The notes beneath the pieces are model-generated. The model made no database searches. It saw only the letters and a list, made by a program, of their open reading frames with translations, and was not told the origin of the DNA. A stretch of DNA of 17,110 bases, taken from positions 1 to 17,110 of the forward strand of contig JAAMXY010000416.1 in the NCBI GenBank assembly GCA_019677205.1, in the 5' to 3' direction. Position numbers and translations under genes: made by a program. Within the stretch, counting starts at the first letter, position 1. Every line of letters starts with the position of its first letter. This DNA is from Pinguiococcus pyrenoidosus (lineage: Eukaryota > Sar > Pinguiophyceae > Pinguiochrysidales > Pinguiochrysidaceae). Shown here in pieces: positions 7,601 through 14,299 of this stretch.

Positions 7601-9941
7601 CGAGCACATCATCTGTCTCCCCCGGTCCCATCAGCGCACCAAAGGTGGTTTGGAAGTCTAGCCCAGGCAAGGAGCGAGACTTGGCCTTCCAGCGTTTGCC
7701 TTTCCTTTGTGGCGCTTCGTCATGTCGCACATCCACGTGCGCCCGCGTCTTCCGGAATCGCAAGATCTCGCAGCGAAAGAAATCATGAGAGCGCTTCCTC
7801 CGCTTCTTCGCTTGAAGCACGTCAAAGCGCCAAAGCCGCATCACGCGCCACCTTAGCCTGTCTGAGACTCGAAGGTAGATCCCAAAGCCACCGTGCATCC
7901 AGACCCTGCGGCAATGCCTCCTGCGCAGGACGAACCTCTGCCAGTACGAGAAGCAACGATCGCGCTTGCGAAGAAGTCTCTTGTCGTTCTGCATCACGCT
8001 GCGCTGCCGCCTGTCGCGGCGGATTTTGCTGACATGAGCCCAGGCTCGAAGATGTCGCAGGCGAACCAGGGCTTCCCAGACTTGGCAAAGCTGCATCGCC
8101 TTCTCGCGGGCGGATCGAGCTCCTTTGGCTTCTCGCGCCCAGACGTAGAAAGGCCAGAAGAGCAGAGCGAAGCGCTTCTGCCTTCGGGTCGCGATGGCTG
8201 CGTATCGACGCCAGGCGACCATCTTCCGAAGGCAGTGCTTCCTCTGCTTCGCAAGTCTAACGGTAGTAGTCTTGAACCCGTGCCAGATGCGCTGCACTAG
8301 CTTAGTAGTGTGATTGCGTATCATGCGGGCTATCGCAACGAAAACCCTCCGCGCCTTCCACCCACGAAAATGCGACTGAAGTCGCACTGCCGCGTAACCC
8401 GTTATCTGCTGCACTGCCTCTTCGACGCTCCCGCCGTCGAAGCCGCGGTCATAGAGTATGCAGTTCCTCAAGGAGTCGTACACGTTCCGGAAGGGAACAT
8501 GAGTGTCATCGCGCTTCGCCGCTGCTATCAGCGTGGAAAGAGCCAGGGCGGACTTCTTGGTGTTCTTCTTCGCACCCGCAATGAAGACGTGGCTCAGCAG
8601 CGAAGTCTTCTTGCTTGGCAGACAAAGCGAGTCCGAAATCGACAAACGCTTGGACCAGACCAGACGCAACTCTCGTAGTGCTTCCGCCTGCTTCTTCGCA
8701 AGCTCTGCCTCATGGGCCTGGCGAAGCCTCTCCTCCTTCTCCAGCTCCGCATGCTTTCGAGCCACTTGCTCCAGCAAGCTGGTCTCCACGGCGTCCGCCG
8801 CAGAGCCTACTGGGTAGACGGCGTTGAAGAAATCTGCGTAGGAGACTTGCGCATCCCACTCAGACTGCCCGTAGAATCGTCGATTGTCCTCGTCCACGTC
8901 GGCCTTGATGGCTGAAACTTTCGCCTCAATCTCGGCGACGTCTACCTCAAAGTCCTGACTCGAGCCTTCACTGCAGTCTGGGCTAGACGTCTCGGGACGA
9001 GCGTCGTCGCCTTCCCTTCTGGTGACAAGGCGGAGTAGATGAACGCCAAGGTCTCCCCGTCGACGCCGCTGCGCTTGGAGGTGCTTGGCGACCTTCGCCC
9101 GAAGCGCCGCAATTTGCCGCTCCGCGTGAATCAAGCGTTGCGACGCGACGTCGTGCTGGGGAAGGCCAAAGCATCTACCGAGCAGGTTGATCGCCTCGAT
9201 TTCCGTGCAACCTACGCGTTCGTCCCGAAGACTTTCCAAGATCTTGCGCAGGCTTTGGCTCGCTGCGCACTCCTCCTGCGTCAGCCTGTCTGGGCGCAGG
9301 TGGCGCTTGAGGCGGTCCTTCAAAAGCTCTTCGTGGCTAAGCGGGCGACGTCGTCTCTGGCCCTCCCGGTGCCGTGGGGCCAGCCCAAAGACGCCCTGAA
9401 TGGAATCCCACGCAAAGACCACTTTGGCGGAAGTGGCCACTTGTGCCTTGCCTTGCATCTTCCGCAACTGGCTCCTGACCAGCTGCCTGGGGGGCTTCAG
9501 CACGAGATTGACGTCTTGCTTCACCTGCGAAATGGCTTTTTGCCACAGCTCTTGATTCCTTCGGGACGCCGCCTCTGCGGCTCGATGCTTCTCTCTCGCT
9601 GCTCGCAGTCTGCGCTCCAGCTCTCGCCGCCTCTCCTCCTGCCGTGCGAGCCTGTCCTGCTCGCGCTGCCACCGCAGCCACGTCGTGGAGGGGTACAGGA
9701 TAGTGGACATCGCGAGATGCCTTTTCTCCGTGGCGAGTTGGCCACCCATCCATCTTCGCTGGCGATCGCGAGCTTGGCCGGAGCGGCGAAGCGGAGGGAG
9801 AGGAGCTGTTTCAGCTGTGCACAGGGTCGAGCTCGAGGCGCTGCGGTCGAATCCCCGGCGCAAGCGGCTAAAAGTGACTCTCGGCCGGTCGGCGGGCGTC
9901 AGGCAGGAATCGACCGACCGCCCCGGAGCCGAGCTGCTCAT
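4686..9941 (-). CDS. large IQ/Sfi1-like cytoskeletal protein with a jacalin-like module
   Basis: A single open frame of 1751 residues from an ATG at 9941; ATGs at residues 65 and 78 (9710) are alternative starts. It is very rich in Arg, Trp and Leu. Coiled-coil-like stretches lie near 88-130, 388-426 and 895-960. An IQ motif (LQSHFRGWKARR) lies at about 521-532. Trp/Arg-rich helical segments follow (about 570-740, again 1050-1240), for example WRRYAAIATRRQKRF, resembling Sfi1-type centrin-binding repeats. Residues 850-880 are a dense basic cluster. Near the C-terminus (about 1355-1438) is a beta-rich stretch with LERILSVEVTSGAALRGIRF, GRTSAW and LGVVWR, which fits a jacalin-like lectin core. 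Family knowledge suggests a centrin/calmodulin-binding scaffold of basal body, flagellum or cortex. Function is inferred and cryptic in-frame introns cannot be excluded. Confidence 0.75.
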   Translation of the reverse strand: MSSSAPGRSVDSCLTPADRPRVTFSRLRRGFDRSASSSTLCTAETAPLPPLRRSGQARDRQRRWMGGQLATEKRHLAMSTILYPSTTWLRWQREQDRLARQEERRRELERRLRAAREKHRAAEAASRRNQELWQKAISQVKQDVNLVLKPPRQLVRSQLRKMQGKAQVATSAKVVFAWDSIQGVFGLAPRHREGQRRRRPLSHEELLKDRLKRHLRPDRLTQEECAASQSLRKILESLRDERVGCTEIEAINLLGRCFGLPQHDVASQRLIHAERQIAALRAKVAKHLQAQRRRRGDLGVHLLRLVTRREGDDARPETSSPDCSEGSSQDFEVDVAEIEAKVSAIKADVDEDNRRFYGQSEWDAQVSYADFFNAVYPVGSAADAVETSLLEQVARKHAELEKEERLRQAHEAELAKKQAEALRELRLVWSKRLSISDSLCLPSKKTSLLSHVFIAGAKKNTKKSALALSTLIAAAKRDDTHVPFRNVYDSLRNCILYDRGFDGGSVEEAVQQITGYAAVRLQSHFRGWKARRVFVAIARMIRNHTTKLVQRIWHGFKTTTVRLAKQRKHCLRKMVAWRRYAAIATRRQKRFALLFWPFYVWAREAKGARSAREKAMQLCQVWEALVRLRHLRAWAHVSKIRRDRRQRSVMQNDKRLLRKRDRCFSYWQRFVLRRRHCRRVWMHGGFGIYLRVSDRLRWRVMRLWRFDVLQAKKRRKRSHDFFRCEILRFRKTRAHVDVRHDEAPQRKGKRWKAKSRSLPGLDFQTTFGALMGPGETDDVLAWASESLHEWWTEEEKHMMMRNWVLYRSVGAVLLRALSQNRSSAKRERVALRMGRKRMLKRAFLTFAGNVRKRRVRKQGRRTSLEARDDKARKRRRGSSSPRRVDLEDDEDQLSRDRQERERQVQSVASLAEAMQAEAASRIETMQTQIVFLESREKQRQRLQSTVEAFLEDQRSLVRRAHEGAISFCKTYREHARRALVDAVLSVRNQVEQMMLKQLAKVILRRWRLPIVEMKVEHLYRRQVLRRRLRICARLRKLYKSMGRFYHIKLQYRMIVKWIVAVRDAYAEQTVGLRKRLVTTQRRLMRLSDLLLDDKVLRGAMLREPTFDSWYVSTRIVFLRWMCYAARRSTWRMLSEQVQNLRAAKVKLRFWVSWRAGAPTTPEMPSGRPDPPFLIRQAAREVRMFRNHVVAARRRDALLRLGRFHRRHKHRVRAEARRTLSFKRFIRSFRGNTLQRLEQEKALLVAAFRGEDERAIDRKMSMTEAVLADASLPPPSINDVSATDEFRRSPRIVALLEDAAEEDSFQDDPLPLGWLLTRVLVYATPSSGILGIATEAAGDVFQNGSRSMASHGNPSCTRREFRLHPLERILSVEVTSGAALRGIRFRTDQGRTSAWMGSAPSATSKTLLFAGRPTEYVAGFCGHANEHRLLSLGVVWRKVHHESLLSYYWKQPSSEKGEGSPGDREFAAVLRIRGEDIRRSAERVERFARLLWTSRAIQAHYRSIVGVERIQQLCNWLFNALVPGLVGLCPEQASGAQLIARGSKRSREASAHMAQAESLQRLMDDQLGAGKAWDNKMVLSPQDRHERSAFFTEIEKMRQAKERQEEAARKCEAEALVLKERGQKLLPQLLQAPRVHAYYQRVLSRLRRQREMERLLGEALSSTLEGRISSRSGANDWSQQGKAPGTEDLATTCWRGGESANRKTARDRELEGDGAVALLAATTSVPAPRNASGLRKGHRGQERLTGVESRTH
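5628..5864 (-). other. jacalin-like domain core
   Basis: Residues about 1360-1438 of the long minus-strand protein show a jacalin-like pattern: a charged start (PLERI), a strand ending SVEVTSGA, GIRFRTDQGRTSAWMG, a variable loop, then a strand near EYVAGFCG and a closing LLSLGVVWR. The order matches the family pattern of SxxVxSG, GIxF, (D/N)GR and xGxxG. The sugar-binding loop cannot be judged by eye. Confidence 0.5.
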
Positions 9942-10165
9942 CGGGGGCCCTGTATCTGCCTTTTGTCCTGCGGCATCCGTAGATCCTCAGCTGCCTACGT
10001 GCATGCTATTCGAAGCCAAGGGCATGGCCACGCGCACGGGAGATAGGATGCCCGAAGCCTTCGGGCCGTGAGGGCTTCAGTCCACACCTCGGGACGGCAA
10101 AGAAGGAAGAGAGGGAATGCCTCGACGGAGTCCCGGACCAAACAAACCGCGGAGCAGCGGTCCGG

Positions 10166-10223
10166 GAATCAGCCGAGAATCAGCCGGGACGCGGGAACTC
10201 CGGAACCCGGGAACTCCGGAACC
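10166..10223. repeat. adjacent short tandem duplications
   Basis: An 11-nt unit (GAATCAGCCGA/G) occurs twice at 10166-10187. A 16-nt unit (CGGGAACTCCGGAACC) occurs twice head to tail at 10192-10207 and 10208-10223. The 16-nt copies are identical. They look like recent slippage duplications in non-coding DNA. Confidence 0.8.
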
Positions 10224-10807
10224 TCCGGTCTGGAAAGCTGGATGCCCGATCGTCGCGTCGGTCTTCGAGCTTCGAGTGGTATAATATGTGCAGAAGTATG
10301 TAAGAGCCCGACCATTTAACCTGTTGTTGCAGCGACGACGAGAAGTGCGGAGCCAAGCCCAGATGATGAAGAGAGGCGATCCGATGGCTGTCTGCAACAA
10401 GGCATCATCTTGTGGCCGCCGCTCCGCGCGCAGCCGAAGCCGAGGACGATACACGAGGACACAGAACTTCAGCCATTGAGACGCGCAAACGACAAAAGAT
10501 TCCTGCTGCGTTTCCTCCAGAACCCGAAACCCGGTGACAACTTGCAGCTGCTACCGGGTGGGTTGGCCTAGGGACCACGACGTAACGTAGCCTCTTCAAG
10601 GTTTGGCCTCGGACCTTTTTCGTCCTGGCCGCCGAGTGGCTCCAGGTCCCAGACATGCGGGCACGGCGATCAGCTGTCAAACGGGCAAATCGCTCACTGG
10701 TTCACCCAACCACGAAGCTGGTGACCGCATACGATTCCTTTCGCCGCGCTGGTTGGAGGAATGGAACCAGGTTACGTTGCTGAGGCTAGTTTCCCACCAA
10801 CCATATT

Positions 10808-10920
10808 ATTGGAATCGAAAGAGGTGCGCAACCCCTCAACCGTCGGCTGCCATAGGCGCGCCAACTTGACCAATCATATCCGTACTGCTCAGTTTGCTGC
10901 GTCCAACGCACCAATCAGGG
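10808..10920. promoter_or_regulatory. CCAAT-box cluster upstream of the LRR-haemoglobin gene
   Basis: Three CCAAT cores lie close together: inverted ATTGG at 10808-10812, CCAAT at 10870-10874 and CCAATCAGGG at 10911-10920. The last is about 40 bases before the ATG at 10959. The first ATG after the cluster is the start I chose. Promoter function is inferred. Confidence 0.45.
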
Positions 10921-10958
10921 GATCCAGTTGTCGCCAAGAAACGGCAGGAAGGAAAACG

Positions 10959-13900
10959 ATGCGACTCGAAGAAACGACGCATCCACGGCGATCGTCGCCC
11001 TCTCGCGGCGCGTTCGCTTTGCGTTCTTGGGCCAACGCCAGCGGCAAGCCTGCAGAGCGAAGCAACGCGGCAATGAGGCGCAATGTGGGACTATGGGACA
11101 TCCTCAAGGAGAAGGTGGCGCTGGTCCGCGACCCGACCTCCGATCTTCGCAAGGAGATCGAGTACAACTTGGTGCCCATGAGTGCTTTCCTCGTGGATGC
11201 GCTGCAGTACAACGCAGCGTCCTTCTCTCTGGGTATCACCTGGCCCGTGTGGCTGCAGCCGATCGCAGATGCAATCGGACAGGTGAGTCCAAAGCACCGA
11301 GCTTGCGTTGGACCCGGTGTCTAATCCGTCCGCAACAACGCAGGTTTTTCTCCTCGGAGTGCCGGTGAATGGCGTTGCGTATCACATCCTATTCCACTTC
11401 TTGGCTTTGGCAATCTTCGTGTCCAGCTTTCCCTTTGTGATTCGGACGCAGCGCCTGCTGGTGGTCGTGGGAGAGCTCGGGACGCACATCCTCTTCGGCC
11501 TCGCGGTCTGCGTCCAGGCGATCTTCTTGATTCCCAGCGTTCGCTTCCTGCTACAGAGCATGACTTGCGACGACGGTGAGGCGGTCTTCCTGCAGGGACA
11601 AGCTTGCTACGAAGGAGTGCACATGTACTACATGCTCGCATCGCCCATCTGCATCATGGTGCTCCTCGCGATCACGATCCAGTGGGAGGTAGGTGCCCTT
11701 GTCACCTTCCCGGTGCCGCGGTGGCTCAGACCTCTGTCTTCTCTTGCTCTTCTAGATCCTGACAAAGTCGCCAATCGAGCTGGCAAAGCAGGACCGCGTC
11801 TTTTGGATGAGCATTCGTCCCAGCCTCTTTCCCTACCAGATGCTCGCCCTCAAGGTGCTCTTCGTCATCCCGCTTTCCATCCTACGCCCCGTGCTCTCGG
11901 AGGTCCAGAAGACGGTCGCTCTCCTGTGCGTGTGCCTCTCCGCAATCGTCGTCCTCCTGTACGACCGGCCCTTCTACTTCATCAACACGACCGCAGCGCT
12001 GTCCGTTCCCCTCCTGGTGGCATGCATGAACAACTTCACGGGGTTTCTTGTCGCGGTGGCGCCCTCGGAAGCAGACAACACCATCGTCATCACGTATCTC
12101 TTCTCTCTCATTCCAGTGTCTTACGTCTGGTACCACGAGATTCAAGCCTGGCTAGCAAGGGACGCCGTTCAGGAGATCGTGCACCGGGTCCTGGTGTCCG
12201 AGCGGGCTGCGCGAGAGCGAGGTGAATACGTCGCGGACAGCCGCAGCGTGGACTATACTGGAGTCGATCACATGCGGAGTGACGCAACGCTTCTGCGAGA
12301 GCTCGCTCCGTGTGACCTGAACCTGCGCAAGCGTCTCCTTGGGCTGAATCGCGACTCGATGTTGAGAATCGCCGACCTCTTCTTCCGCGTGCGGATCCGC
12401 GAGATCTCGCTGCAGTTCAATCAGTTCTCGATGCTGAACCTCAGCGTGCTTTCCGCAGCGCTGTCGTCGTCGAGCGCGGATCACCTGCAGGTCATCGATC
12501 TCTCTCACAATCGGAACATGTTCCTGCTCGGGATGAACACCGGCGTGCGCTACTCGGCGTGGCTGCCGGTGGAGGAATACCCAAAGGACTTCAAAGCGAT
12601 GCGCCCAAAGCCCATGGACGTCATCTGCGAAGAAGGTGCCTTGGAGCTGGACGACTTCGACGAAGATGAAGAGTCGGTAGAGAGGGGGGCGAACGCGACT
12701 CAGGATCAAAGCGCAGAGGAGAAGACGACTGCTCTCCCGTCGCCTCCCGCGATGGAGGAACTCGGATGTCCGTTCTTGCATAACAGTCGGCTTCCTCCGA
12801 AGACCGCCAGCAAAGAAGGAGCGCAGACGTGTCCGGTGGTGCATAAGGGTGGACCCACCTGCCCTCATGACGAAAAGGTTGCCAAGTCGGGCATCCGCAG
12901 GCGAGTGAAAGACCTGGTGAAAGACATCACGATCCACAGCTCGCGGCGTACTCCAGAGAAACAGAAGAAAGAGCACAACGAGTTCGAGAACATCACGGTA
13001 AAGTTGCCCTTCATCGACATCTGCGGCGGCGTCGACAACTTGTTCCGCTCGACGACTCAGCTTCGGAAAGTCGACTTCCAGCGCACCGAGCTGCCGCTCC
13101 CAGTGTTTTCAGACCTCATCGGCGCCTTGAGGATGACGACGTGCGAGGAGCTCGACATCTCCGTCTGCAACATCCACCACAGGCACTGCTATGAATTGGC
13201 CCAGTACCTGGCGCAGAACACACTGCGAGTCCTCATTATGCGATACAACGAGGCGGGGACCCACGGCGCCAAGCACCTTGCCAAGGCGCTGCCTCATGCG
13301 AGCAAGCTGGAGAAGCTGGATATCGGTTGGAACGCCATCGGCTTGGAAGGGGCGCAGACACTCATTAACAGTATCAAGTCGTACATCGACATCAACATTG
13401 ACTGCAACACGATTCCGCACGAGGCGTTCGTCGCAGTCCGGCAGGACCTCCGCGGTTTGCTGAAGGAGTTCAACGACATCCGGCGCATGAACACGGAGCT
13501 GCCACCGAGTGACTCGATCCTCGCGGGGAAGACCGTCTGCGAACTCATCGGAGGCGAAGAGGTCGTGGACCAGGTCGTCGATCGCTTTGTAAGTGCCCCT
13601 TCCAAACCTACGCGCCGGGTGCTATCTGCTGACTCATTGCTTTCGGATCTGCCAAGTATATCTACCTCGTGACGGATCCCATGCTATCGGCGTACTTTCA
13701 GAACGTCAGTATGGGGCGGATGCGCCACCTGCAGTCGAGCTACCTGGCTCGGTTGCTGGGATCTGACGTTCCGTACAAGGGCCAAGACATCAAGGAGTCC
13801 CATGCCCACATGGGAATCACCCACGATCATTTCGAGCAGGTACGTCTCATCGTCACACGTTGCCACCAGCAGTCCCGGAAAGCAACCTCACGCGGTTTCG

Positions 13901-14106
13901 GTTGCCTACGTCGACAGGCCTTGACGTGGATTCTGGCTGCGCTCCGAGACTGCGTCCCCGACGCGCCGAAGTATGCGGTCCTGATGACGATGGCCAAAGT
14001 AGAATCGCTCCGCGATCTCATCGTCACACGTGACCTGCAAAAACTTCCCACCAAAAATAGCGGCGACTTTGATGATGACGACGACGACGACCTCGACGAT
14101 CTTTGA
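10959..14106 (+). CDS. multi-helix membrane protein with leucine-rich repeats, Cys-Pro heme-like motifs and C-terminal truncated haemoglobin
   Basis: Exons 10959-11282, 11344-11688, 11756-13588, 13657-13839 and 13918-14106, all joined in phase 0, give 957 residues. About seven hydrophobic helices lie between 109 and 350. A short SITWP-like segment before them (GITWPVWLQP) recalls the membrane region of large TRP-like protist surface proteins. Ribonuclease-inhibitor-type LRRs follow at about 438-480 and 656-775 (e.g. LEKLDIGWNAIGLEGAQTL). A disordered acidic insert between them holds CPFLH (561), CPVVH (582) and CPHD (592). Residues about 817-932 are a truncated haemoglobin with Tyr835 (B10), Phe848 (CD1), Gln860 (E11) and proximal His883 (F8). 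The protein ends in an Asp-rich tail. Likely a membrane-bound O2/NO/heme sensor or NO dioxygenase; the function is inference. Starts at 11073 or 10761 are alternatives. Confidence 0.82.
11283..11343 (+). other. intron 1 of the LRR-haemoglobin gene (inferred)
   Basis: GTGAGT donor after GGACAG, branch-like CTAAT, and an ACGCAG acceptor; 61 nt, phase 0. It joins DAIGQ to VFLLGVPVNG, entering the first strong membrane helix. Confidence 0.8.
11689..11755 (+). other. intron 2 of the LRR-haemoglobin gene (inferred)
   Basis: GTAGGT donor after TGGGAG, a long pyrimidine tract (CTTCTCTTGCTCTTCTAG) at the acceptor; 67 nt, phase 0. Reading through would run out of the membrane-domain frame; splicing joins TIQWE to ILTKSPIELA. 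Confidence 0.85.
12767..12868 (+). other. triple Cys-Pro motif (possible heme regulatory motifs)
   Basis: Within 35 residues the protein has CPFLH (Cys561), CPVVH (Cys582) and CPHD (Cys592). Heme regulatory motifs are defined by a Cys-Pro core; in yeast HAP1 a His follows three positions later, as in the first two here. They lie in a low-complexity linker, as such motifs often do. Heme binding is inferred. Confidence 0.5.
13589..13656 (+). other. intron 3 of the LRR-haemoglobin gene (inferred)
   Basis: GTAAGT donor after GATCGCTTT, branch-like CTGAC, and a GCCAAG acceptor; 68 nt, phase 0. It falls exactly between Phe834 and the B10 Tyr835. Splicing produces the conserved globin VVDRFY motif; unspliced reading ends at a stop codon at 13670-13672. 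Confidence 0.87.
13840..13917 (+). other. intron 4 of the LRR-haemoglobin gene (inferred)
   Basis: GTACGT donor after GAGCAG and a GTCGACAG acceptor; 78 nt, phase 0. It has no in-frame stop, so retention would insert 26 residues between globin helices F and G. Removal gives HFEQ joined to ALTWILAALRDC, which matches truncated-haemoglobin spacing. Confidence 0.8.
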
Positions 14107-14299
14107 CCAGCCCCACGCTGCTGGGGAAGATCGATAGAGCTGCTTTCACGCGCCGAAGAGGGTCGGAACGTCTTCAGACTTGTCGAGCAGCTGAAGCGTC
14201 GTCTGGAACCTGTGAACCTGTGTGCCTGTACTTGAGATAAGGGGTCCTCGGTGATCCCAAGGTTGCCTCCCCACCGTTGCGAACACTAGCGCTGTCGTC
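14107..14299. other. short convergent intergenic region
   Basis: Only 193 bases separate the stop codons of the LRR-haemoglobin gene (+) and the GH3 gene (-), so their 3' UTRs probably adjoin or overlap. No AATAAA was seen. CCTGTG occurs three times close together near 14208-14228. Confidence 0.6.

Larger units (their letters stand above)
9942..10958. other. divergent intergenic region
   Basis: This lies between the starts of the long minus-strand gene and the plus-strand LRR-haemoglobin gene. Several small open frames occur but none has protein-like character. It contains small GC-rich tandem duplications (10166-10223), a TATAAT-like stretch near 10279, and a CCAAT cluster at 10808-10920. 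It probably carries both promoters and 5' UTRs; an unseen upstream exon of either gene is possible. Confidence 0.5.
13535..14028 (+). other. truncated (2/2) haemoglobin domain, group I-like
   Basis: Residues about 817-932 after splicing. The A/B glycine motif (CELIGG) is present. Tyr835 is coded at 13657, Gln860 at 13732 and His883 at 13801. Spacings of 25 and 23 residues equal those of Tyr33, Gln58 and His81 in Mycobacterium tuberculosis trHbN. AYF before QNVSM matches the CD1 Phe region and HMGITHDHF the F-helix consensus. The EF Gly-Gly is changed to Gly-Ser (LLGS). Confidence 0.88.

Noticed and set aside
9039-10046. 335-codon open frame on the plus strand overlapping the start of the long minus-strand gene
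   Set aside because: Antisense to coiled-coil coding sequence, with Leu/Arg/Pro/Ser-rich shadow composition and no motif.
10068-10454. Small open frames on both strands in the divergent intergenic region
   Set aside because: They run through short tandem repeats and give Arg/Ser/Gly-rich peptides without motif.
10761-10958. Upstream in-frame ATG of the LRR-haemoglobin gene
   Set aside because: It lies before the CCAAT cluster at 10808-10920, so it is probably in the promoter. The added 66 residues have no clear character.
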